Source: Collodictyon triciliatum (taxonomy: Eukaryota > CRuMs). From it: a stretch of DNA of 20,067 nucleotides. Under the pieces are notes generated by a model. The model was not told where the DNA came from. It searched no databases and was given only the letters and a program-made list of their open reading frames with translations. Numbering within the stretch: the first letter of the stretch is position 1; each line of letters opens with the position of its first letter. Below are positions 1-8,819 of the stretch, one piece after another. The stretch is from contig JBHJMP010001260.1 of assembly GCA_043381765.1 (NCBI GenBank), positions 1 through 20,067 on the forward strand. Direction: 5' to 3'. Position numbers and translations under genes: made by a program.

Positions 1-102
1 TACATACATACATACATACATACATACATACATACATACATACATACATACATACATACATACATACATACATACATACATACATACATACATACATACA
101 TA
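1..102. repeat. (TACA)n microsatellite
   Basis: About 25 perfect copies of the tetranucleotide TACA run from the window edge to position 102. The tract lies just downstream (minus sense) of the splice donor at 151-150, so it is probably inside the first intron of the minus-strand gene starting at 229. No interruptions are visible, which suggests recent expansion or active slippage. Confidence 0.97.
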
Positions 103-151
103 AACCCCACGGGCTGTAAAAGTCATGTCCTGGTATGAGATTTGAGCTTAC

Positions 152-229
152 CTCCCAGACGAAGACAATGAATATGGCGAGAATGAAGGATGCCCATATA
201 TTAGAGAGCAGAAACAAGTCAGAGTCCAT
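152..229 (-). CDS. First exon of a membrane protein gene (partial)
   Basis: The minus strand carries ATG at 229-227 (G at -3, G at +4) followed by 26 codons that end exactly at a consensus donor, GAG|GTAAGC. The peptide begins MDSDLFLLSN and continues with a run of about 15 hydrophobic residues ending in FIVFVWE, so it looks like a signal anchor or first membrane helix. The exon ends in phase 0 and the intron begins with GTAAGC and then runs into the TACA microsatellite. The rest of the gene lies left of the window, so the family cannot be told. The start is chosen because an in-frame ATG in good context is followed by an uninterrupted hydrophobic exon with a strong donor. It is too short to appear in a conventional ORF scan. 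Seen in sequence: ATG, frame and donor. Inferred: that it is transcribed. Confidence 0.55.
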
Positions 230-657
230 CGCAGTGTCCTTTGGGCCCTCAACTTCCTACTCGGACAGTGCAAGGGCTTAAAAAGAAAGTAGAAAATAAA
301 CATATGATCAGCACTATGTTAATAATCAACCCCTTTCTCTCTCTGTCTCTCTTTTTTCCTGCTTGACAAACAGTTCGATCCTCGTAGAGTTCGAGGTTAA
401 CACCAGCATATTTGGGAATAATAATAAAGTTAAAAATAGGCGTTTCTTAGATCCTGCATGTGTAATGGCAGTCTAGGAAGCAGGGGCATTTAACCAACCC
501 TTTTGACTTAGCTCTTTTCTGCTTTGTCTGGTTTTACGATCTGCCCTTTTATTTCCCCTTCACTCTTGAGTGTAGAAGAGAAAGGAAACTTTATCTCAGA
601 AACCACTCACGGGTTTCGGGTCTCTCGTTCTGTAGGAAACAGTTTGGGCCAGAGCAT
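230..657. other. Intergenic stretch, no gene supported
   Basis: This should contain the promoter of the minus-strand gene starting at 229. On the plus strand a strong polypyrimidine run at about 335-360 precedes CAG at 373-375, which looks like a splice acceptor, followed 22 nt later by a possible donor (GAG|GTTAAC). Those 22 bases could be a mini-exon of a plus-strand gene, but there is no linked upstream exon. Nothing else is recognisable. Confidence 0.4.
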
Positions 658-853
658 GAAAAGAAAAAGAAAAAAGAAAAAAGAAAAAAGAAAAAAGAAA
701 AAAGAAAAAAGAAAAAAGAAAAAAGAAAAAAGAAAAAAGAAAAAAGGAAAAAAGAAAAAAGAAAAAAGAAAAAAGAAAAAAGAAAAAAGAAAAAAAGAAA
801 AAAGAAAAAAGAAAAAAAGAAAAAAGAAAAAAGTAAAAAGTAAAAAGTAAAAA
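658..853 (+). repeat. (AAAAAG)n polypurine tract
   Basis: Roughly 30 hexanucleotide AAAAAG units with minor length variants (AAAAAAG, AAAAGG) and a tail of TAAAAAG copies at about 832-850. One strand is almost pure purine over some 190 nt. Its long lysine-rich or phenylalanine-rich ORFs on the two strands are artefacts of the repeat. Confidence 0.95.
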
Positions 854-955
854 GAAAAAGTGATCGCGTTGGCGCCCCTAGGCCCGTCGTTTTGATCAAG
901 TTTGTTTGTGTGCCATTCATAAAGTCCCCTTGATCGGGCTTCCTTCAGCGTAGAA

Positions 956-1135
956 TGACAGTGACAGCGCGTGGTACGCCACGGCCTTCTTTCAACACCA
1001 AAACCATGAGCAGAATGCCCGCTTCTCATCCGCCAAAGACAACTGCGCATCATTCCACCGGGTTGGCTTTGGTGCGTTTTCATTATGGAATTATTTTGTT
1101 CGTTCAACCCACAAAGAGCAAAAAGAAAGAAAGGA
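956..1135 (+). CDS. Possible exon of unknown plus-strand gene, cut by gap
   Basis: After the acceptor-like sequence TTCCTTCAGCGTAG the plus strand is open for 180 nt up to the N gap. The frame begins NDSDSAWYATAFF and includes FHRVGFGAFSLWNYF. It has no ATG, so an ORF scan reports a different frame here (starting at 955). Base composition is more GC-balanced than the surroundings, as in other exons of this window. The minus-strand frames are less convincing. Which gene it belongs to is unknown; it could start with the possible mini-exon at 376-397. It might equally be non-coding. I do not recognise a family. Confidence 0.28.
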
Positions 1136-1729
1136 NNNNNNNNNNNNNNNNNNNNNNNNNNNNNNNNNNNNNNNNNNNNNNNNNNNNNNNNNNNNNNNNN
1201 NNNNNNNNNNNNNNNNNNNNNNNNNNNNNNNNNNNNNNNNNNNNNNNNNNNNNNNNNNNNNNNNNNNNNNNNNNNNNNNNNNNNNNNNNNNNNNNNNNNN
1301 NNNNNNNNNNNNNNNNNNNNNNNNNNNNNNNNNNNNNNNNNNNNNNNNNNNNNNNNNNNNNNNNNNNNNNNNNNNNNNNNNNNNNNNNNNNNNNNNNNNN
1401 NNNNNNNNNNNNNNNNNNNNNNNNNNNNNNNNNNNNNNNNNNNNNNNNNNNNNNNNNNNNNNNNNNNNNNNNNNNNNNNNNNNNNNNNNNNNNNNNNNNN
1501 NNNNNNNNNNNNNNNNNNNNNNNNNNNNNNNNNNNNNNNNNNNNNNNNNNNNNNNNNNNNNNNNNNNNNNNNNNNNNNNNNNNNNNNNNNNNNNNNNNNN
1601 NNNNNNNNNNNNNNNNNNNNNNNNNNNNNNNNNNNNNNNNNNNNNNNNNNNNNNNNNNNNNNNNNNNNNNNNNNNNNNNNNNNNNNNNNNNNNNNNNNNN
1701 NNNNNNNNNNNNNNNNNNNNNNNNNNNNN
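1136..1729. other. Assembly gap (594 N)
   Basis: A run of N separates AT-rich, purine-rich sequence on the left from a distinctly GC-rich coding exon on the right. It truncates the minus-strand gene that enters it at 1730 and perhaps the plus-strand exon ending at 1135. The true gap length is not known from the sequence. Confidence 0.99.
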
Positions 1730-3565
1730 GCGGGCGAAGAGGACGCGCGATTCTGGCCCACCGGCGTGTTGAACGACAGCCCGAGCTGCTGCAGCGCGCG
1801 GTCGAAGTTGCGGATGGACTCGTGGTAGGCGCTCAGGTCGTCTCCTTCGTCCGCGTCGGCAGAGATCTGCTCCAGGCTCACGGCGCCCTCCGGCGAGAAT
1901 GGATGCGCGTGCGGCGATGGATGCGCGTGTGGATCTGCAGCGTGGGCGATGGGGTGCAGCCGCGGGCTGTGGCGGATGAGCGGGATGGGGCCCAGTCGGA
2001 TGCCAACTCGTGGACTCTCGTCCGGAGTGCGCTTCTCCACAGCGGGTTTCCCTGTCGGCAGAGCCCGCGTGCTTTGCAGGAGGAGCCCTGTGTTTGTATG
2101 CGCATGCGCGTGTGTGTGTGCGTGGACGGCGAGTGGGAGCGGAAGGGACTTGGCCGGTGACATTCGGGGGCGCGTTGTGTCTGCGGGCTTGGCGGGCTCA
2201 TTGTCCTGCTGTGGGTGTATGTTGCTTGTTTGGTTAATCTAGTTCATCGTTTCTTTTTTCTTTTTTCTTTTTCTTTTTCTTTTCTTTTTCTTTTTCTTTT
2301 TTCTTTTTTTCTCATTTATTTAATATTTATTTCGTTTTTTCCTTTTTCTTTTTTAATTTTATTTATGTGTTTATTCCGTTTCTTTTCTTTTTTCCAGTAA
2401 TATGATTAACCTTTCTGGGGCTGATTTTTCGGCCGAGGTCTGGTAACGACCGGGCGAGCGTGGTATTTGAGTCGAGGGTTTTCTTCGGCGAGGATTGTTT
2501 GTGCTCTGTGTTGTCTCGTAGGCCATTTTTTTTTTTAAAAAAAAAAAAAAGGGGGACGGGGAAGAGAGGGGGGTAGGAATAATAAAATAAAAAAAAAAAG
2601 AATAAAAAGAAATTAAGTCCAATATTAAGTTATGTATTATGTGGTTATTTCACTTTTTTTTTATTTCCTTTTATTTGTGAACTATGTTTTCCATTCTATT
2701 TAAAGGAATAATAATAATAATAAAAGGGAATGAAAAGAAAAATAAAAGGAATACGTTACGGTGAATAATTCTATTTGGAGGTTCTACCTTGTTCGGTATC
2801 AGCGGAAGGAGCTTTTTCGATTCCCTTGTTCAACGAGTTAATCAAGGGTGTTATGGCATTCAGCTTAAACTGGTTTTGGTTTTGCCCATCGATATCAGAT
2901 ATCTGATGCTTTGGCTGTTTGGGTGGAATAAGACACATTCATTTGTTAAAGACTAACCTCTCCTGAGCAACACAAATTGAAAGAAAGGACAAGATATTAT
3001 GTTTTCTTTAATAAAAAAAAAATAGTAGCGATGAGAGGTAAGGTGTTGATACCTCTTTCTGTTCTGGTTTTGTATATTTGTGAAGTTGCGCTTCACTTTT
3101 ATAGATTGTCACAGTCTCGATATCAAGATTTCCAGAACCATTCGGATTCGTGTATTCAACCTCGATTTTTTCGTTGCTGGATTGCTTGACTGTATTCTAT
3201 CATTTAATTTGTGATTATGATTCGTCTTCATGTTCTGGCTAATTCCTTTCAAAAAAAAATAGAGGAAAAAACAAGATAAAATTTAAAAAACAAACAAAAC
3301 AATATATTGAATAAAACGTAACATAGTATGGGATAAAAGAGAAAAAATAAAATAACCTTTCTTGTTTTTGAATGTTCGTTGGGCTTTGATGAAGATTATG
3401 AGACCAAAGAATCTCGTTACAATTTTTCACAGATTTTCTCTCCTTTTTTTTTTAGGTGTATTGTTTCATAATTCATCAAGTCAAGCAAGTAATCAAAACG
3501 AAACATAATCATACATTCTTCCGCTCAAGACCCGGCTTGCTGCGGTCCCGAATATTTAAATGCAT
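1730..3565 (-). CDS. Hydrophilic low-complexity protein, multi-exon, 3' end in gap
   Basis: Six minus-strand pieces join with matching splice phases: 3565-3515, 3442-3357, 3176-3053, 2914-2788, 2505-2411 and 2208 into the gap at 1729. The first starts at ATG 3565 (A at -3) and encodes MHLNIRDRSKPGLERKN. Later exons read SNEKIEVEYTNPNGSGN, ISDIDGQNQNQFKLN, SSPKKTLDSNTTLARSLPD, and a GC-rich last exon with a His-rich stretch (VHAHTHAHAHT, DPHAHPSPHAHP) followed by a more ordered segment, DLSAYHESIRNFDRALQQL. There are no membrane segments or recognisable domains; the protein is charged and Pro/Ser/His-rich. The four exons from 3176 on are the best supported; the first two are weaker because the acceptor at 3443 follows an A-run. 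An alternative is that these exons are a far C-terminal tail of the channel upstream on the same strand. I do not recognise the family. Confidence 0.5.
2246..2400. repeat. Polypyrimidine (CTTTTT)-rich tract
   Basis: Mostly C and T on the plus strand with irregular CTTTTT and CTTTTTT units, interrupted around 2310-2375 by AT-rich sequence. It falls in the intron between the minus-strand exons 2505-2411 and 2208-1730. Confidence 0.85.
2526..2550. repeat. T11-A14 homopolymer palindrome
   Basis: Eleven T followed directly by fourteen A, a perfect dyad, then a G-rich run. It lies in the intron between exons 2914-2788 and 2505-2411 of the minus-strand gene. A second such dyad is at 8311-8332. Confidence 0.95.
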
Positions 3566-3774
3566 TTCTGAATTTCTACAAGCAATGAAAAATGATTACA
3601 TATATTCTCCATATTTGTTATTTGTATGGTAAAAAAGTATGCCGCTCTGAGATTAAAAGGTAATCTGGTAATTTTATCTCGGCAATATGCGAGAATAAGG
3701 TGTCCTCTAAAATCCAAATAAACAATAAGCTGACAGAAAAGGCTAATATTAAACAGACATATATATTTGAAAAC

Positions 3775-6700
3775 CTTCTTGACTTTTCTCTTGGAACTAA
3801 TCCAGGTCTTGGAGAGACCAAATGACGAGGTCTGTCGTCATGGCTTTTCGCAAGATTCCTGTATGAGAGAGGGATTTCTAAGACAAGTTGAAATAACAGG
3901 ACCACACGCATCATATTTTCTTCAATGGGCAAGTGCACAAAATTTACTAATACCAGTAAATAGGGTTCTTATCCAATTTATTAGTCGGGCAGTGATTTTA
4001 TTTCATTAAATAAATTGGGGGCGGGGAACAAAGTAAAACTTAAAGATACCTCGGTGTCCTCATTGGCATATTCTCGTGAGCATCCTCTTCCGAAAGAGAG
4101 CTATTTTTTTAAGAATAAAAAACACAGGTCAGCTTTGATACGTAGGTATATACAACTATAAATTCAGGTGAATATTATAATGTGATTATTTTGGGTTGTT
4201 TAAATTCGGAGTGCAGTATTTTCGAAAATATTAAAAACATAAAGGAAGGAAGGAAGGAAGGAAGGAAGGAAGGAAGGAAGGAAAACCACGATGTCATGCC
4301 ACAGGCATTCTTTTGGTACTCGTATGTTAATGAAAGCTTGTTAAGGGCCAAATTAGGTTGGATTTTATGATAGTTAACCTTCTACGGCCAGTGCTTTTCA
4401 GTGACTTTGGTGGGTCCTCGCTCGACTTGCTGGAATTATGATCAGCTGTAGCAATTTCATTAAAGCAATTACTTTTTGAAAAATGACAATCTTCCAATGA
4501 CATCTTTCATTTATCACCTTTCAATTCATGGAACTTGTTTAATAGGTGAATTCTTTCTGTTTTGTGCTCCAGTTTGAAGCGATTGAATCATATTGCGCAT
4601 GTTGTTGGATAGATATTGTCAGGACTCTCAGCCATCCATACCTGTTGGCGCTGTTGTCGCTGCTTGCTGCTTCGTATTTGGTTGATTTTGGTTCGTTTCG
4701 GCCTCACGCTTCCTTCTCTCCTCTTCGATTTTCTGCTTTGCAATTACTCTCATTGTCTCTGCAAAACTTGGAAAGAAATTAAGGACAGAGTCAAAGTCCT
4801 CCTATGTTGACAGAAAAAAAAACAAATATTACGGTTATAAAAGTAGAGAAGTAATCTATTTAAAAAATTGGGCCTTATATGTTAGTCGTTGTGCAGTTGA
4901 ACAGAAAAAAAAACCTTGGTCAATAGCAATAATTCACAATATCCGACCGCGCGAATAGTGGCTATACGTCTCGCCTTCAGTTCAAGTGCAAAAATTACAT
5001 TAGCCAGATGAATGAATTCCGGGGATTATTTGTACCAGTAGTAACACCAGAAAAAACTGCATACCGCAAATAGTAATGCAATCTCGCCAAAGTAGCTACC
5101 CTCCTTCAACACAGCAAATACAGTCTTTCCATCACCTGATTTTATTTTACTGTATGTTATGATGATAAAGTAAAGAAGTAGAGCATATATTGTCATAGAA
5201 TCAGAGACAATTATAATTAAAAAAAGTTCCCTGGTCGTATAAATATTAAGAGGATTAATCAATCTCAGTAAGGACTCTAGGACTCACCAGAGACAACCTC
5301 TACTTCTCCTCTACTCAAAAAGTACATTTCTCTACCAATCTCTCCGTGACGGATTATTGTATCCCCAGCCAAAGCAACCTGGTGTTATTATTATAATTAT
5401 TTTTTGGAGAAAACATACACATTTTATTTTTTCTTTCGGTTCTACATAACACGATAAACTGATAGGGGTATCAAACAATCTTATATTGAATAGATAAAAT
5501 TAATTATAATGATGAATATTCTGCTGGGCGTTTTATTACTTGCGGCTTCAGCATGACGACTAAGGAATTGATGAAACCAGGCTCGTTGGTTCCTCTAAAA
5601 AGGGGCACATTTTCCACGAGCTGCGATCAGAAATAAGCAATTAGGATTTTACAGGAAATTTATCGCACTTGATTCGTTCAATTTGGGAATGTTGTTCAAA
5701 TCGTGCTAGGTAAACCTCTCTGTTCAAGTAAAGTGCGATTTCAGAACGTAAGGAGGACGGAAGTTCATTCAGAATAGAGTTTTCATCAATTCCTATATTT
5801 TGCATACGTAATATTATGAGGAAAAGAAAGGAAATCAATCTTACATTTCAAACGAAAAAATAGAGCAAAACCTTTATGTCTGGACCATATAACATCATAA
5901 TAATCGATAATTCTTTTCCTAAGATATTGAGGAATGCATCGATATTTCATGTATTCGTGTAGAGAGTCCAGCTTTTCGCGGTATCGCGTAGCGCTTGCAT
6001 CGAGTTGTGCGATGAGAGTGGCTTTGGTGGGTTGTGATAGCGGGTCAAAATTAAATTTAGAGGAAAAGACGAATATGCAAACAGTGAGAGTGAGCAAACG
6101 TTTTACAATTAAAGATAGGGCGGAAAAAAAAAAGGTAACGTGAACAAGGCTTTTCAATTTTTTTAATCCACAAAACGTACCCATATTACCGAAGATTGTA
6201 GCATATATAGAGACACCAGTAATCATGGTAACAATAGTAAAACACTTCTCTGCATTCGAAATCGGAACGATATCACCAAATCCCACCTACAAAATCAATC
6301 AAGAAATTAGGGATTCAGATGGTAACACCTGCGATACAAATTGATACATATATATGTGAATGAGATCGCCTATTACAGTTGTCATGACCACCAAAGCCCA
6401 ATATGCTGATGTAATGTATTGTGTAAAAAATCCCTTGTCAGCTATATTCGCCTTATCCACCCAAGTACCCTAAAGTGAAATAGGTTACATAATGAATAAA
6501 TGTTTCATGTCCACTTCTTTTCAAATGAAACGCCATATCGAAAGGACTGAAGTCAGTCTCGCATCAAAACTAGAATACTATCTGTTGAATATGATGGGAA
6601 AAAAATTTTTGAACTGTTCCTTTGGTTTATCTCAGCGAAAGCCAAATTAACCTCTCCGAAATCTTCTAGTTTCGCTATATAGAACCAGATGCAACCGAAC

Positions 6701-7543
6701 CAATGGGCGAAAAGAAGCATCAAGAAAAACAGTCTGGAAATTCTAAGAGTTGCACTTTGTGAGCCTCTTTCTAGGGCTGAAAAGATCGCTGATATTTGAG
6801 AAAGCCTATTCACAAGTTCGTGATTGATTGATAAAAAAAAAAAAAAATTAGTCAGAGAAGGATACTATGAGCCCATAAAATTTCCTTATCAAGTTCATTG
6901 AACAGGGGCTTTGTGATTGAAGACATATAATGACCTCAATATTCTGTTGATTCGACACCAAGGGATAGACTGGATTCCGTATCTCTATGGTTGGTGAAGA
7001 GGAAGTGGTGATTTAGCTTATTGTTTTCTTACAATTATGGTTTGTGTGCTGCTATGATGAAAAAGGAAGCTACCAGAGCAAGAAGATCGATAGGTAGGGA
7101 AGCTAACACATGTAGAACAAGATCATTTTTAAAATAGCGACTGGCGATCAGCTTTCTGTCGGTGATGACTTTTCCTGTGCCATCCTAAGTGACGTTTTCA
7201 TTTTAAAAGTATATATTTGTGATAAAAAATGGCAGGCTTTGGGCAGGATGAGCTTCATGTAAATAGACTTGGGGAATAACATTGAACAAGGTAGTTGTTA
7301 GTGAAAGGCTTACTTGTGTGTATGATGTTACAAAGCGCAGCCACATGTCGAATAGATAAACAAGATCCATAAAATAATCGATTGCAAGCCAGACTGGGAT
7401 GTTGCTCCAATTGTTAAATCCCCACACCGCCCGAAGGGGTATTACTGTGCATTGAAAAATAATCGAAAAGGCAAGAAAGATGTTGCATATCTTTCTAGGT
7501 GGCGAATCTAAATCAAGGAAGTTTGTGATGAGTGAAACCACCC

Positions 7544-7631
<88 letters not shown>

Positions 7632-8211
7632 TTTTTGTTTTTGTTTTTGTTTTTGTTTTTGTTTTTGTTTTTGTTTTTGTTTTTGTTTTTGTTTTTTTGT
7701 CTGTTCAAGTGTGTAAAATTCATTTACATGTTGGTATAATGATTGCGATCATTCTCCACATTCGGCGAATTAATTGACGTCGAGTATGTATTAAGGAAAC
7801 ATCTGTTTCAAAACAGACAAGGTTTGGTATAATAAAAGAAAGTATTAATTACCAGGTAATAGTGTGAACTTCATGCATCTGGTGTTTGAGAATCGAAAAG
7901 CACACCACCTATTGATTATTGTTTCATTTCGTGCTGTAATGATAAAATATGTTCATACGCTTGACAAGTTCCTATCAATAAATGGACAAGAAACCAAACA
8001 ATCGTACAAAGCAATTAGTGGAACATACTGCTCATAAATGGAGATGATGTTATCTTGCAATTGGCGCGCCACGGCAACAATCGGCCCATCTTCTGTATGA
8101 GGATTATCAGGAAGCTCGTCCAAAAACATGAGTGGGCGGTTCCTGTGCAGGTTGCGCGAGCGCCAATGATCATCCATGTCAACTGGGTCGAATATGTAAT
8201 TTGAGCTAAGA
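3775..8211 (-). CDS. CNG-type potassium channel with cyclic-nucleotide-binding domain
   Basis: A plasma-membrane (probably ciliary or cell-surface) K+ channel opened by cAMP or cGMP. Minus exons, all phase-compatible: 8211-8029, 7494-7314, 7184-7074, 6984-6935, 6805-6652, 6469-6377, 6286-6181, 6021-5872, 5792-5716, 5620-5540, 5378-5288, 5135-5065, 4974-4915, 4801-4642, 4445-4379, 4100-4050, 3858-3775 (590 codons). S1-S2: KICNIFLAF to DLVYLFDMWLRF. S3: ASRYFKNDL to ASLPIDLLAL. S4: PWCRINRILRLSQI, aligned with CNGA-type RLNRLLR and low in charge. S5: FAHWFGCIWFY. Pore: YWALVVMTTVGFGD, a K+ filter. S6: GVSIYATIFGNM. C-linker: LHEYMKYRCIPQYL. CNBD: LAGDTIIRHGEIGREMYF, then SYFGEIALL and ARRIATIRAV, keeping the FGE and Arg that bind the nucleotide ring phosphate. 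The tail is charged and Pro/Ser-rich. The true stop is unsettled: read-through ends at 3618, other splices are possible. Confidence 0.93.
4242..4284. repeat. (AAGG)n microsatellite
   Basis: About ten perfect AAGG units. They sit in the channel-gene intron between exons 4445-4379 and 4100-4050, close to the upstream exon, so they are not translated. Confidence 0.95.
7495..8028 (-). other. Long channel intron with 86-nt poly(T) and (GTTTTT)n
   Basis: The intron between the N-terminal exon (ending GAGCA|GTATGT) and the S1 exon (beginning after CACCTAG) is 534 nt, several times longer than the gene's other introns. It contains 86 consecutive T at 7545-7630 followed by about eleven GTTTTT units to 7698 (plus strand). 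Joining across it restores phase: the split codon CA|A gives Gln. The ORFs of poly-Lys or poly-Phe here are repeat artefacts. In minus sense the run is a poly(A) preceded by AAAAAC units, reminiscent of a retroelement tail, but no element body or target-site duplication is evident. Confidence 0.85.
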
Positions 8212-8310
8212 CTGCGATAGACACAAGTATCGGATTTTTATTTCGCGATCATTATTCTCGATATATATTCTTTTTTGATGTCTGTCATACACACTTTTGT
8301 TTTCTTTTTG

Positions 8311-8332
8311 TTTTTTTTTAAAAAAAAAAAAA
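8311..8332. repeat. T9-A13 homopolymer palindrome
   Basis: Nine T followed by thirteen A. It lies upstream of the 8211-8029 channel exon, where an intron of the N-terminal part of the gene is expected. Same architecture as 2526-2550. Confidence 0.95.
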
Positions 8333-8394
8333 CTGACTATTTTGAGTCTTTTTTAAAACAAAGACTGAAACAGAAAATATGGACAAACATTTTG

Positions 8395-8817
8395 ATGCCA
8401 CAGAAACTCTGTGAGTGTCTTTCTTCTCCCTGCTCATATCAGAGTATAAGCTACACGGCAGGTATTCCGACAAGTGGCGATGCTCCAAAGTACGATCAAA
8501 GAAGTTTCCGAGGCACAGAACGAAACCTGTGATTCTACCACGCACAAATAAGACGGTGTAAAGAAAAAAAAAGGCTGCTTGATTCAAATCCTGGGAAAGT
8601 CGGGCGAGAAGAGCGCACCAGGGCCATGCGAATTAGTTATACATAGACCAGCGAGTGTGCGGGATGGTACGTCAAAATCGGCTGAACTCGAGTAGCTACG
8701 ATTATTTTTTGCACTTTCTTTGCTTCGCTTAATTTTTTTTTTTTTTTGATGTTGTTGTTTTTTCTCTTGTTCGGGTTTCTGTTTGTGTTGTTTGTGGGAA
8801 TATGGGGACATCTTCAT
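8395..8817 (-). CDS. Tentative N-terminal exons of the channel gene
   Basis: The 8211 exon of the channel begins in phase 2 and has no start codon, so upstream exons must exist. A candidate first exon starts at ATG 8817 (MKMSPYSHKQHKQ, then a Lys/Gln-rich run, then SYSSSADFDVPSRTLAG), with a possible phase-1 donor at 8648. A second open piece begins at 8526 after an ACAG acceptor, also phase 1, and reads FVLCLGNFFDRTLEHRHL and on to about 8395. The first two match each other in phase, but I could not find a convincing phase-2 donor joining the second to 8211. Basic and Ser-rich N-termini are usual for CNG and HCN cytosolic leaders. Treat the exon borders as unresolved. Confidence 0.35.
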
Positions 8818-8819
8818 TG

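Noticed and set aside
524-850. 108-residue Lys-rich ORF
   Set aside because: It is the AAAAAG repeat read through; the translation is repeat-derived, as is the Phe/Leu/Ser-rich frame on the other strand.
1-853. CRISPR or satellite interpretation of the repeats
   Set aside because: Simple tetra- and hexanucleotide repeats without spacers, in an intron-bearing eukaryotic genome.
956-1135. Choline-transporter-like (SLC44) assignment of the possible exon
   Set aside because: Only a vague likeness around FGAFSL; the surrounding residues do not fit the family.
2371-2622. 83-residue minus ORF with MAYETTQST start
   Set aside because: The alternative frame entered after ACACAG (2505) joins both neighbouring exons in phase and reads more like protein.
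2977-3189. 70-residue plus ORF
   Set aside because: Antisense to the well-phased minus exon 3176-3053.
5641-5715. Open extension of the channel frame past 5716 (VYLARFEQHSQ)
   Set aside because: The frame runs to a stop, while splicing at AGAGAG|GTTTAC to 5620 gives the expected start of the CNBD (LVENVPLF), so this is intron.
6022-6180. Continuous 166-residue ORF joining S6 to the C-linker
   Set aside because: The middle segment is not channel-like; removing GTACGT to CCAAAG restores IFGNMATLIAQLD, which fits the family.
7480-7777. Poly-Phe, poly-Lys and Phe-Cys/Phe-Val repeat ORFs
   Set aside because: Products of the poly(T)/(GTTTTT) tract, which lies in a channel intron.
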